Shown here piece after piece: positions 48,356-61,065 of a DNA stretch of 64,000 nucleotides. This stretch comes from Piper betle (taxonomy: Eukaryota > Streptophyta > Magnoliopsida > Piperales > Piperaceae). Position 1 is the first letter of the stretch. Every line of letters starts with the position of its first letter. The notes under the pieces were generated by a model. That model ran no database searches. It had not been told where the DNA came from and saw only the letters and a list, made by a program, of their open reading frames with translations. Location of the stretch: NCBI GenBank assembly GCA_033002965.1, contig JAURVB010012620.1, positions 16,074-80,073 on the forward strand, read 5' to 3'. The position numbers and the translations under genes are program-made.

Positions 48356-51202
48356 TGTAACACCCCGTTTCGGCTCACCCGTGAACCGACCCGGAAATGT
48401 CACCGGCGACCGAACCGTTCGTTAATCTACTAGATTCGGTTAAGCCGACCAGGATCTACTCTCGGCGTCTCAAGATGAAGATGCAAATATGAAATGCATA
48501 AATGAGAATGATAGGGTTCTAACGCGGTCCTACATGCATGCTGTGATGTACAAGCAAAAACAAGACAAAATAATAAATGAGAAACCAAAAGAAAATATAT
48601 AATATTTTATGAAAATACGATAACACATAATAATCTACCATGACATTAAATCATTATCTCATTCATTTTTACCCGAGCCGAGTCTGAACTCCAAGGCTCC
48701 CTACTCATTCATATTCATCAGTTCGTTTCATAACAAGTAATTCATCAAGACAAAAACATGGTAATAATCATCCACACAGCATTAAACAACCATCATTATA
48801 CATTACACGCGGCAGGTACATGTGTGCGCGGTTCCGTGCTGCTCCTCCGCAGTCCCGACAGCTTTCATCGCTCGCATTCCTCACCTACATATATATAGAA
48901 AAACCGTCAGTAACGAGTGTTACCGGCCCGGAAAATAACTAATATCAATCTGGCACAGGAGAGCAAACTCTCCTGTTGAATCAAAACCATATACTTCCTC
49001 AAGAACTCTCATCAGGGCACATACGGGAGCCGTCGTCGTCGGGCCGTCGCCCTCGGGTCGACAGCGTCCCCCTATCTTTCTCATTCTCATACCTTGGCCA
49101 TTTCTCTATTGCTTCTCGCATCAAATTTCATTCCTTACCGCCCTCTGCACCTTCCATATTACTCCTGGCCTTGAGCACAAAGGCCGAGCACTCTCAGGCA
49201 GTCGCCTTCAGTACCCTTTGAAACCACAAGTCTAGACATGCGCTGCAATGCAGTACCCGTAAACCTCCACACTTCTCCGGGTTTGAGGAACTCAAAGGTG
49301 GAGTTGTCCGGATCCTTCGGGAACGAAGTGGGTTCTCCCCAGCTCCAGAGCCCGCTCTTCCGGGCACACGCCCTATCTGAAGACGTGGCCGCAAGTAACC
49401 CTCATTCCATCTCTCACCGAAAACACGAAAACTATATATATATAGGCCTGGGTTGGGATTTATACAATAGGCCCGAAGGCATCGTGAGCTGGATCTGAAG
49501 TTCGAAAACAAACTCGAGGGATCTCATCCTCGAGGGTTATTAATCCGAAAAAGGACTGTTGGCTAAATGGCCCGAGTTAAGTGGGATCCGATAAAACGCC
49601 ACTTAACTCGTCCTGCACATGATAAATCAAATAAACAATAGAGTAGTGTAAAACAGAGAACGAGTCCTAAACGGACCTGGTAGAAGCTCCAAACGGGTCC
49701 ACGCGCCTAGGCGGCGAGCTCCTACACCGTACCTACACAATCAAGCTAAAAACTAACGCCCGCATGATGAATCACATATCCTATACCATGCACGCACAAT
49801 CAACACAATCACACATCAACCGTCACACATCAACCTATATCAATTCTAACAAGTCTACTTAGGTTAGTTTACATTAGATCATGATTATTACTTAATAACC
49901 CTAATTAGTTTCATAACTTCTATTTTTAACACCACACAATTCCACAAATTTCATATTTTATTCTAAATTAAATCCACATTTATATAAGTAATTACAATGC
50001 ACAATTCATCAATCATAACATGCAAATTCTAATAATCAATACTTTCAAATAATTAAGTTAAAATAAATTATACCTCGCGTCGTCGAAAATCGGCGACGGC
50101 TAGGGTTTCCGTTTCGCGGCTCGAAACTCGAATTCGGCACCTAGCGGCGTCCGAAGTCCGATCAGATTGGACCGGGTGCGTTCGGCGGATGATCCGGCGA
50201 ACTTCCCTCGAATCCAATTTTCCGGCGGTTCCGGCGGTTTTCCGGCGAGTATCGGCGGTTTTCCGGCGGATTCCGACGGTTTTCCGGCGACGATTCGGGA
50301 CGGGGCAATCAAGGGGTCTATCGGCACCAGCTCGACGAGCTTGGTCCGATGGCGGTGTCAAACAGAGCAACCGAGGCCGCGATGGCCGTCGGCGGCGACG
50401 TTGAAAACGGGCGGCGGCGGCGGCGTTCTCCAATCGGGGCTCCGGCCGGCCTCGACGGCGGTCGGGGTGGTGGGGGAAATGTCGGCGACGGCGAGGGGGT
50501 GGTCGTCGGCGTCACAGCGGCGGCGGAGCGGCCCGGACGGCGGCGAAATCAGGCCCGGAGTGGCGACGGCCGAAGCGGCTTCGCGGGGCGATTCCGGCGT
50601 CGTGGCGGCGCGACGGTGGCCGGAGTTGGTCGGGGCGGCACGGCGACTTCACGGCGGGGCGGGGCGGCGTCGATTGGCGGCAGCACGGCGTCGGCAGCGG
50701 CGGCGGCGGCGACCACAAGGGGGCGGCGAGGGTTTGGGTGGAAAAAAAGGGTCGGGGAAGATGAAGTGATGCTCCAGTGGCAGTTTCGTAAATAAGTATT
50801 GACTCGATTCCTACTCGAGTCAAAATAATAACTAGTTCGTAATAAATTCTAAAAAAATCTAGAAAAATATGGAAAAATTCTATAAAATAAAACAAACACA
50901 ATAACATCCAAATGACATGCTCTATAACTAATAACCCACCCGAATATCGTCAAACGCGTCCTAATTCGTTATTCGGCCTAAAACTATTCTTCGATCAAAT
51001 AAAAATAACAATCAATACTGCATACCTCCATATACTTGATAACCCATTTTTTCATCATCTTTCAGGCGTTATCATCATACACTTGAGCATACATGACCCT
51101 CATTGCTCATAACTCACAGCTGGCCTCAACCCAGCTCGCGGTCCATGAAGCTGACTCGACTCGACCGACAGTTCACTCCGTAAAACTACTGGGCACGGTT
51201 TG
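48356..51202 (-). mobile_element. Solo LTR, copy C (inverted relative to B)
   Basis: On the plus strand it opens TGTAACACCCCG (the LTR 3' end) and closes near CACGGTTTG (the degraded 5' end). It is flanked by a perfect 5-bp duplication CAATC at 48351-48355 and 51203-51207. The last few bases of the 5' terminus are lost. It shares the TATA-like box, hairpin and GC-rich block with copy B at high identity. In the GC-rich block, units of about 20 bp around TTTTCCGGCG repeat in tandem at 50218-50295. A 200-codon frame at 50167-50769 runs antisense to the LTR and is compositional. Confidence 0.78.
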
Positions 51203-51339
51203 CAATCGCTCTTTATAATTAATTTTAATATATTTAATACATTTACAAATATTTTTCTATAGACGTAACAATCTTATTCAACCCGTCTTAATCAATTAAG
51301 TTCAAAATATGAATACAACATCTCACGTGAAAGCAATCA

Positions 51340-52115
51340 CGTGAAAATTTTAGAGTTTTAGTTGAAAAAGCCTTTATTTCTTTGGCCGCTCCATCATTTG
51401 CACTTGCATTGTCAAATTCAACATAAAACTTTTTTCATCAAAATGTCCCATCACAAATTTTACTAATAAGACACTTGGATATGCATTCTTCGGTATGTCG
51501 AGTTTCAACTTTGACAAAATTCAACACTTTTTTAAAAATTTACAATTTCCATCAATAAAATGAGCCGTAAAAACAATATAAACAATATTTTGTGAAGAAG
51601 TCTAAATATTATTAATAAAACTAATTTGGTTCTTAATTTTTTCAACTTGTCAAACATTTTTTCTTTTTCATGAATTCCAAGACAATATCTTGTAATTGTT
51701 CTCCTAGAAACCATTATAAATTGTAGTTGCAAATTACTAACCCACTTTCTAAAGCTTTCATGTTTTATAATTGAAAACAGATACTCATATAGGATTATTG
51801 TCTTGGCCAACTTTAATCTAATCATTTCTTGATCAAATTTTCAAACTTCTATTTCATTATCTCCATCTTTTTCACTCTCATCTTTAAAATTTATTGCATA
51901 ATATCACCATTCATTTTTTGTCCTCTTGATTTTTGAAATTATGACACTTCCCTTCAACATACCTCCATAAATGAGTAGTTCTGTAACTTTGGCTCCAACT
52001 TCTTTTCACAATAAGGACAAATAGCTCATGTTCTATTCTCTTCATAGTTTCTTTCAAAATAGTCTCATACATTAGATGTTGTTTTTCTCTTTTTTGATAA
52101 TATAATAACATCTAT
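51340..52115 (-). pseudogene. hAT transposase relic, N-terminal half
   Basis: On the minus strand, a BED-finger remnant (RTTHLWRYVEGKC, with frame slips before it) near 52020-51950 is followed by LAKTIILYEYLFSIIKHESF and VSNLQLQFIMVSRRTI (51825-51640). Further down comes DNASANDGA (about 51420-51385), the second-Asp motif of hAT transposases. Several frame breaks separate these, and no C-terminal dimerisation block was found. It belongs to a different hAT lineage from the relic at 4113: its DNAS motif is intact there, where the other reads NNAT. Confidence 0.7.
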
Positions 52116-54937
52116 AGATTATCTTTCTTTAGCAATGGAATTTTCACTATATTTTTCACATCCATTTTATTCATTTAAATTTGGTAATAAACTTGCATGA
52201 TCCATCTTTTTAAAAAACATATCAATTTGTAAACATAGCGATTTGTGAACTAGGTGGTCCCCAACACCTAGACCAGAAGCTAAACAGCAGACCAGTAGTG
52301 AAAGCCCTGGAAGGAAAAGGAAGCATATTTCCTACAAATTATATGTGAAGAAGGAACAAATTCTACATCTATATGTGCATAACTATATCTCTCAAGTATC
52401 GTGAACATAAGATGTAATTATCAGATAATGAATATAGTTATATAAGTTATCTAGCACATTTGTCTTAATAAACAAATACATAGATGTTCATCAATAAAAA
52501 CTTGATATACATGTCTCCTTTTTCGATATTAAATAAGTTTATCACAATGTATCAAATCTAAATTAATTACTGTACATCTCATTGATTATGCACAAAGAAA
52601 TTAATATTGTTTGAGTTAAAATTTGATAATATACAAGGTGTCAAAATTTATTTTCAACAAGCCAAAAAAAGCGTAGGGAGTGGAATATGGAAGTAAAATC
52701 TAGAAATCTGCAAAGACGACATTGTGAATGAAGAAGTGGAAGGTGGAGAAGCTGCAGAATGGGACAGAGGCAGCGGGGGCGTCGATCAGCTGGAGCAGGG
52801 AATCAAATGCATTGTAGGCAACATCGCCTGAGAACTCACGTTGGAGGCCGACCAATGCTCTGTTGCTTGCCACTTCCACTAGATCTATTAGACCACCACT
52901 ATCGGAATTCTTCCGGAGTTTGAGGAGAAGAGAGTTTGAGGAATGAAGGTGAATGCCAAACTTGCAGTTTTGAGAAAGCAAGAGGAAGGTGAGGGCGACT
53001 GCAGGCCGGTGGTGGCCAACGATTGCACAGGCTCAACGACGTCATGGGTAGACGCTGACATGGAGGGATTGGGTGGCCAGCTCCTTTGGGTTTTTTTATT
53101 TTGAAGTGTCCATGGATATTTCTTGGGCCCGACAAACAACTCGGATAATTAATCGGTTAGTTTTATCCAGCCAAATTTCGAACAAACACAGACAAGTTTT
53201 ATCCGACGTCCGTTCGACCAATGCCCACCCCTAAATCGACCAGCATCATTAATATGTTTCCCTAAATCTACCTACATCTTTAATAACATTTCATCAACTA
53301 ATAGTGAAAAGGACAAAATCACCTTTTACTCTGATATATTGTGGGTGGATTTTGCTTATTGATAAAGCAATTAGGAAATATGAACTCCTCCACAACGCCC
53401 ACCAATTCCTTCAGTTTTTTTAAAAAATCTATAGCTTATGTACGAAATAACAGGTGTTTGTGAAATTGCCAAAAATAACAAATACTGGTTAATTTAAAAT
53501 CTAAACAACGAATAAAAAAATCAATAAATAATTATCCATACTTTCCCTCCAGGTCATCTACCACAGATATTAGCCGCAGATTTTGCGGGATGAAGGGACG
53601 ATAGAGGCCGGGCCCCATCTTAACCACGGTTAGAAACTGGGAGTCAGAACTTGACCAAGCCCGAGGGTTAGCGAGAGTGTGTCGTTTTCTGAAACTTCGG
53701 TACCCGACAAAGGTACGTGTTCATTGAATGGCGGTCAGTGAACAGGTTCACGTACGTATCGAGTTCCTCTGTGCTGTCATCTCGAATAAGAGCCGTCAGA
53801 TCGAATGGTTTTTGGGGAATAGCTGATGTTTGGTTGGATTTGCATAATCCTTTAGATATATGGCTAAAAAATTATTCATCTATTCCCCTTCAAAAAAAAC
53901 AGCCTTATTTAAATTAACCATTTTGATTAGTTCATTTATAAATACATGAACTAGCTAGATTATTATTCATGAACCATGGGGCAGTGTTCGGTGGGCCCCG
54001 TATTATGGATATAAAATGGGCCAGCCTTTCAAGTGAATCCACATGGGCTAAGAAATGCGGCTTTAATGGACCCAATTTCTTTAGTTATAGGCCCATTGGG
54101 TCGTAACTCTTACAGTGAGGCTATTTCAATGGAACGAACTTTACCAAACAGACCAGCTAACAAAGGAGTTGCAAAAGAGCCCAGTTTCAACTAGTGGCTA
54201 CTTGAAATGAAATTAGTTAAATCAACTCGGTTAGCGCCTTAAACAATTAAATTTAGTAGATTAGATTTTATAAATACGGTAGGCAATACTATGAGGAATG
54301 TGATTTTCTAAGACAAGCTTAACTTTCATAAAAAAGAAAGCTGCTTTATTATTGATATATGCATATGCAGGTACTTAAGTTGGAATTAATGTCTTCATAG
54401 AATAGAATATATATATATATATATCTGAAGAGAACTGATTACCTTAGAGTACGTTAGTAGATGAGAGTGAGATGGACCCATGAAGCTATATTAATAACAA
54501 CTACATTTATACACCTACTAATATCATTGAATCGAACACAAATAAATATTCACGGCGACTACGGTGTCGTTTAGGCGTAATAAAACCTACAAACAATATT
54601 ACATGACAACTTATTATACCCAAGTATATAATTTCACCCGTGTCATTATCATATGTTCCGAGAAATACAAAACGTAGACAGACTGGAGTCACTTGATACT
54701 CCAAATAAGTCAAGTCTTCACTACGCGCCTGCTAATCCAAAGACTCATTGGTACACAGACTTGGACTTGCAGCTTGCAAGTCTTCTACACCAGAGTTGAA
54801 AAGTCTCCCTTAACATCGACCATGGAAAAATACAAGCATACACCTCCAACAAGTAGTTTAAGAACTCAAAAAGTCCGGTCATTATGCCATCTCTTAGCTT
54901 AGACATAGAGGATAGAGGAAAATAAAAAACAGAGAGA
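52116..54937. other. Intergenic region upstream of the receptor kinase
   Basis: A minus-strand pair of frames (53139-52700) includes LLKLRKNSDSGGLIDLVEVA and is the only stretch resembling coding sequence, with no recognised family. A (TA)n run lies at 54407-54424. The last few hundred bases should hold the RLK promoter, but I see no clear TATA. Confidence 0.4.
52700..53139 (-). other. Unassigned coding-like fragment
   Basis: Two overlapping minus frames (53139-52888 and 52981-52700) would join through a frame change. The second reads GGLIDLVEVASNRALVGLQR and then EFSGDVAYNAFDSLLQLIDA, with amphipathic, protein-like composition. Possibly a gene fragment or pseudogene; no family assigned. Confidence 0.25.
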
Positions 54938-57900
54938 ATGGATTTCCTCCTCCAAAAGCTTATCTGCTATGTTAGCTTAGCTGCAGTAGCAACACTGCCC
55001 ACACTGACAGCAGCAAAGAGCAGAGTCATGAGGAACGAGACGGATCACCTTGCTTTGTTGGAGTTCAGAAGAGAGGTAATTGATCCGCGCCACGAGCTTA
55101 TTTCATGGAATGCTTCTCTCCATTTCTGCTTCTGGTCGGGGGTCACTTGCAGTTACAAACATGAGCAGAGAGTTCAAGCCTTGTACCTTCCTTCTCTCGG
55201 GCTCAAGGGTCGCCTGACACCACACTTGGGAAACCTCACCTTTCTCAAGGTCATTGATCTCACCGACAACAGCTTCCATGGAGAAATCCCCCCACAGATC
55301 GGTAATCTCTTTCGTCTTGAGGTCTTGTGGTTGATGAATAACTCATTCCGAGGAGTGATTCCCGCCAATATATCCAACTGTATCCGTCTCAAGTACATGA
55401 GCCTTATGTTCAATAAGCTCAATGGAGGCATCCCAAGTGAACTTGGCTTCCTACCAAAGCTTGAAATTTTTCGTCTATATAACAATCCCCTTGGTGGGAT
55501 CATTCCACCCTCGTTGGGAAACATTTCCACTCTCGCCCGTCTCAGTCTAGGACGTTGCGATTTGGAGGGGACAATTCCACATCAACTAGGCCAACTTCAT
55601 CATCTTCAACTTCTAGTTATGGATCAGAACAATCTGCAAGGTGAGGTTCCCCTTTCAATCTATAATTTATCCTACTTGGAAATGTTTGATATTCAAATGA
55701 ACAATTTGAGCGGGAGCCTTCCTCTTCACCCCGGCATTGTCTTTCCCAACCTTGGTACACTTCGCGTTGGTGGGAATAGGTTGACAGGAATGATTCCATA
55801 TTGGATTTTCAATTCTTCATACCTTGGGGAACTCAGTGTCAACCAAAATGAGCTTGTTGGTACCATACCAAGTGACATTGGGAAGCTTCAAGGTTTGAGT
55901 GTCCTCAACATTGAGAATAACCATTTTGGAGGTGAAGGAGGCCGAAACTTGCAATTCATCACCTATTTAGCCAACTGCAGCAATCTAACTGTGCTTGCTG
56001 CTGGCGTCAACGACCTTGAGGCCCCCTTTCCAGAGTCCATCGCAAACTTGTCCGTGGAGTCGATGGAAATATTGACATTGAACATGAATGGTGTATATGG
56101 AACCATCCCTCCAGGGATTGGAAAGCTTGTTAACCTACAGTGGATAAGTTTAGAAAGTAACAATTTGACTGGTCCCATTCCCTCTGGCATTGGAAAGATT
56201 AAAAAGTTGGAAAGGCTGTTTTTATACGATAATCGGTTGACGGGGCAAATTCCCATCTCTCTGGGCAACCACACCAGACTTACTATACTAGACTTGTCAG
56301 ATAATCTTCTCCATGGATCAATGGCACCAAGCCTTGCTAATTGTGCCAATTTGATAAGTCTAAAACTTTCTTACAATAGGCTGACCGGCACCATCCCTTC
56401 GAGTGTTGCAGAATGTGTAAGCCTTGCAGAAATTTTTCTGAACGGTAATGGCCTCACAGGTCCCATACCCCGTCACTTATTCGGCATTTCATCACTTCTA
56501 CGCCTTCACTTGGGCAGCAACTCACTAAGTGGAAGCCTGCCTGTGGAAATAGGGAAGCTGATAAATGCCAATCTGATGTCTATTTTTGACAATCAATTGT
56601 CTGGGCGCATTCCTACAGAACTTGGTCAGTGCATCGCTCTTGAAGATCTATCGTTGAGTGGCAATGCTTTTGAAGGAGAAATCCCCGTGTCATTGGGTAG
56701 CTTGAAAATGATTCGATCAATGGATTTTTCTCGAAATAAATTGGTCGGAAAAATTCCTGATTCCTTCACCAAATTGGGTATATTAATAAATCTTAACCTA
56801 TCTTACAATGACTTGGAAGGAGAAGTGCCAATAGAAGGGCATGCTTTTAAGAATATGAGTGCGATTTTAGTAGATGGCAACGAGAAGCTGTGCGGTGGCA
56901 TTCGAGAGCTACATTTGCCTCCGTGCACCAAAGGCGTTGGTCATCAACATAAAAGTGCTAGGATTATAAAGATAATATTGCTGGCTATTGTCGGTGGTCT
57001 TGTTTCTATTACAGTACTTTTGCTTGTAATTTTCCGTTCAAGGGTGTTGAGAAAGAAGAGTTTAAAAATGCCACTTTCAGATGAGTTGAACATGAAGCTA
57101 ATTTCCTACAGGGAGCTTGCAATTGCCACGAATGGCTTCTCTTTTTCAAATCTGATTGGAGGCGGAAGCTTTGGTAGTGTATACAAAGGGGTTCTCGACA
57201 GTGGTCATACGGACGTTGCTGTGAAGGTATTGAACCTTGAACAACGCGGTGCTTCGAAGAGTTTTGTTGCAGAGTGTGAAGCGTTAAGAAACATGAGACA
57301 TCGCAATTTGGTAAAGATTTTGACATGTTGCTCGGGAATTGATTCACAGAGACGGGAGTTCAAAGCTTTGGTTTTTGAGTTCATGCCAAATGGGACGCTG
57401 GAGTCGTGGTTGCATCCTCCGAGTGAACTATCTGGTTCAAGATATTTAGACTTGAAGGCTCGGGTGGACATAGCCATTGATGTAGCGTGTGCATTAGACT
57501 ATCTTCATACTTATTCTCCCACTACAATTGTTCATTGCGACTTGAAACCTAGCAATATTCTTCTTGACGTCGACATGGTGGCACATGTGAGCGATTTTGG
57601 CTTGTCAAAAATTCTACTCACTAGTGATGAGAGTTTTCATTCGCAACAACAATCTAGTGCAAACGTACTACGAGGTACCATTGGCTACATACCACCAGGT
57701 ACTCTTATCCTAAAAAATGAAAACTCTTTGCTTTTTAATTTCATATTAGTATCGAATTGTTGTTTGCCTTTAGTCCAGTGGGGCAGTCAATAATTATTGT
57801 TTCTGATCGTGAAATCATAATATGGTGTTTTTGTTGAATTTTTTGATATGAAATGTGTGCAAATATATCAATTATCAACTATTAACTTTGTGTCTTAACA

Positions 57901-58277
57901 TGGTGAAATATTGAATATTGCTTACAGAATATGGGATTGGTGGTGAGGTGACAACTGCTGGGGATGTGTTTAGCTACGGAATCCTACTGTTAGAAATGGT
58001 AACCGGAAAAAGGCCCACCCATGACATGTTCAAGGGTGGAATGTCCATCTCAAACTATGCAAAAATGGCGTTTACCCAGAGTACGATGAAAATTGTGGAT
58101 CCCCGCATTCTCCCCACTGCGCTGGGGGAAGATGGAATGAACAAAATTCATGATTGTTTGGTTTCTGCCATAAAAATTGGAATTGACTGTTCTTCAGAAA
58201 ATCCGTGTGAAAGGCCGGACATGAAAAGGGCGAAGACTGAATTGGAGCTCGTGAGAAAAAATCTTATTATGTTTTAG
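54938..58277 (+). CDS. LRR receptor-like kinase, subfamily XII (At3g47570-like), non-RD
   Basis: Two exons, 54938-57698 and 57928-58277, joined at CCACCAG|GTACTC...TTACAG|AATATG, giving 1036 residues. A signal peptide (about 1-26) leads into an LRRNT cap (NETDHLALLEF to WSGVTC), about twenty LRRs, one membrane helix (about 674-698, IIKIILLAIVGG) and a kinase: glycine loop IGGGSFGSVY (about 740), VAVK lysine, catalytic loop HCDLKPSN (about 866), DFG and the GYIPPEYG activation segment split by the intron. The Cys before the catalytic Asp marks a non-RD kinase. Family knowledge: subfamily XII includes FLS2, EFR and XA21, plasma-membrane receptors for microbial patterns. The ligand cannot be inferred. 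No break is seen in over 3.1 kb of coding sequence. Confidence 0.92.
57699..57927 (+). other. Intron of the receptor kinase gene
   Basis: A 229-bp phase-1 intron with a T-rich interior and ends GTACTC...TTACAG. It interrupts the kinase activation segment, as is usual for this subfamily. Confidence 0.85.
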
Positions 58278-58891
58278 AACTTCGAAAATATTTTCTCTTC
58301 ACAGGTTAGGCCATTCTATTGTTTTATTAATAGTCGGTTTATGTTAAATCTCAGTGTGTTTGATTAGTAAGGCCCTTGTAAGAATCGATTTAAGAACTTC
58401 TCTATTTTATTTTGCAGTAATGAATAATAGATTTCAGTTTAGTATTTTTCTTCCCCTCTCATCCCTAATCCCAATTCAAAGAGGCTACAACCTGGATTTA
58501 GACGCTGATAAATTTCGATTTTATTTTGCCATAATATGATTTTGGTGTTTATTTATTATTAGTTAGTATGCAGCCACCCCAACCCGGGGCGGCAACACCC
58601 AGCCTTGCGTCTTTCATGTTTCAGTTTCACCTTCACACACACACGGCCTGGTTTACCAGACGCCGATGCAAAAGACTATTCTCCCATGTCGCACGAGATC
58701 CAAAACAGTTATTTTTTCCCACTCTCTTCAAATCCCAAAGCTCAAAGCTTCTAACAGTCACCTCAGAAATCTTTCCAAGGGAAGACCATCTATAATTTTC
58801 TAAGCAATGGAGTCAATTCAATTCTCGTTCTCACTACATAAATGAACCTCCTCACCAGTCTTTCTTTCTCATGAATTATTCCAGGAAATCA
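58278..58891. other. RLK 3' UTR and spacer to the inhibitor gene
   Basis: Only 614 bp separate the RLK stop from the next start. No extra gene is seen. A CACACACACA stretch lies near 58636. Confidence 0.5.
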
Positions 58892-59459
58892 ATGGCTCCT
58901 CATAACTGGTTCATACCCGTTACCTTCTTCTTCTTCTTGCTTCTTCTGCCTTGTGATTCCCTGTTCTAACAAATTGCAAAACCACTCATATTCTGCTACA
59001 ACGCAGATAGATGAAGTCTGCCTAAGGTCGTTGGACTACAAACTCTGCAGACAGGAAATATTGGGCGGGCACGGGCACGGGCACAGCCGTGCCAACCTCA
59101 CCAAATTGGCCTACCACGCCCTCACCCTTGCCAAGGCCAATGCTGCGAGCACTTGCCGGCGGATCAAGAATTTGCGCGCCAGGGCGGCGAAGACATCGAC
59201 GTGGCGGCAGTTTGAGTTGTGCGAGCAGTTTTACGAGGACGCCATGAGTGCCATTGAGAACTGTGTGGGAGACTTGGACGCGGGTGACTTTGGCATGTTG
59301 AGTGAAGATGCAGGTGATGCGGGCAACAATGGGATTGCTTGTGAAAGAGTGCTTGGCGGCAATGGATCTTCTTCCCCACTTTGGCAACAAAATCGATTTC
59401 TCCATGGGATGTGCTACCTTGTCGTAGATATTGCCGATGTGCTTCGTCAATCTTCATGA
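58892..59459 (+). CDS. Pectin methylesterase / invertase inhibitor (PMEI-like), frame broken after the signal peptide
   Basis: ATG at 58892 (or in-frame at 58871) encodes a hydrophobic leader, MAPHNWFIPVTFFFFLLLPC, followed by DSLF and a stop. The inhibitor domain is in another frame from about 58953: DEVCLRSLDYKLCR (first Cys pair), then FELCEQFYEDAMSAIENC and RFLHGMCYLVVDIADVL at the end. That is the four-helix PMEI/invertase inhibitor fold. Leader and domain join if one base is missing at about 58943-58968. Family knowledge: secreted protein that binds pectin methylesterase or acid invertase in the cell wall, and sequence alone does not say which. It is single-exon, as usual. Either an assembly indel or a young pseudogene. 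Confidence 0.75.
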
Positions 59460-61065
59460 AATTTTGTGGTTAATTTGCTAACTTTTTTTCTTGTCATTAC
59501 TACGTACCAACTTTCAGAACGTTTTGTCTTTTGGATTTTCTTCTCTTTTTTCTTTTTGGAAGATAAGTTGTGTTGACTTATTTATACATCATACATATGA
59601 ATGCCAAAAATAGTTCAAATGGATAAGGCCCAATATTTCTTCCGATATACCTTATAATTTATGAAGAACACATTAATCATCAAAAACCAATGTCAATGTA
59701 TATCCGTTCATATCCATCCATTAACTAACAAACGTATCACACCATCTTAATCATTTTGTTCTTCTGATTTAATTTGCAAAAGAAGAGTTTAGCTGAGGTC
59801 GGAATCCTAACTAATCCATGATCAATCCCGCCAATATATAACGTAGTATACAATATATATTAATCAGTAAATCAACCACGTCTTCTCAACCATGCGGTGA
59901 TTTAACTGTTCTTTATCATGACCGCAAACTCGGCCAGAGTCGCTGTCTTAGGCCGACATTCTGCTACTAATTCTAATCAACTACTTAAAGGGGCTATAGA
60001 ATTTGTTCACAAGATCTAAACTAAGCTGAGAAGTCACGAGAACTCCTGCGATAATTTTACCAATATTTTTTTGCTTTAAAAAAAAACGTATTTTTTTCAA
60101 AGCAAAAATGAAATGAACTGCGGAACTAGGACACGCATTATCCGTCCTTTCCGTCGAGATTGGGACCATGTGAATAAGGCCTCCTCGGGGTCACTACGGT
60201 CCAAACCTCCACACGCAGATGTTCATTCATATTAACCAGAACAGAAATCAAGCATGTACTTCAAATGGATCGCCATCGTTAGCCACAAATTTGTAAGCTT
60301 TAAATTCATGGAAAATATCCATACATGCCATATTCTCCGCATCCTATGTCAAATCTATCACTCACCAAGCTGCGTATCAGATCAAAGGTGTTCCACATAC
60401 ATGAACATATCACATTTATAGTTATTTTTTTAATATTCTAATGTGTCACTGTTATTATCAATCTATCCAACTTGTGAAGAGGATGAGTGCTGAGTTACGG
60501 AAGCCGGTGGTGACAACTAAAGAGCAATATGCCCCGCCGCAGCGCCGCCGAATAGTAACTGCCCAGCGTTACTTCCTCCTGGAAGTCGTTTGTCCAGTTT
60601 ACACTATGAATTGTTCTTTTCCGAGCCATAGAGAATTGTTGCGGAACCGTATCCGTTGAGGGGGAAGAGAGTTCAACTTCACGAGGACAAAAAAAGGGAG
60701 TTTAATTTCAACGATATACGAGGTCAGGGTTTTTTTTATGTTTTTTTAAGGCAATCCCCTTACATCCACAACGATATACAAGTTGTTACAACTATTAATA
60801 ATGAAAATTTTTCTCGATCTTTCTTACACATTTTAAAAGATGTTTAATGATTTTTTGCTAGTTACATTATATATCATAATTCTTGAGGAGATATGGTTGA
60901 ACTCAAATTTTGCTTAGTATTAGATCCGGATTTATTCAAATTAGAATTAATACAAGGTTAAAACAATCAACTCCAAATATATTTTTATTTTATTTGGATT
61001 GATTCGAAATTTGATATTGCACATCATAAAATATAATATTGTGTGTGTATATATATATATATATT
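59460..61065. other. Gene-free region
   Basis: No gene recognised. A 72-codon frame at 60441-60659 lacks any domain. There are T-runs at 60723-60745 and a (GT)n(AT)n microsatellite at about 61043-61063. Confidence 0.4.

Noticed and set aside
50167..50795. 200- and 148-codon frames in LTR copy C.
   Set aside because: Gly/Ala/Arg-rich products of the CpG-dense block, antisense or overlapping, with frames not preserved in copy B.
39620..51202. B and C as the two LTRs of one retrotransposon.
   Set aside because: They are in opposite orientation, each with its own target duplication, and the DNA between has no gag-pol sequence or primer-binding site.
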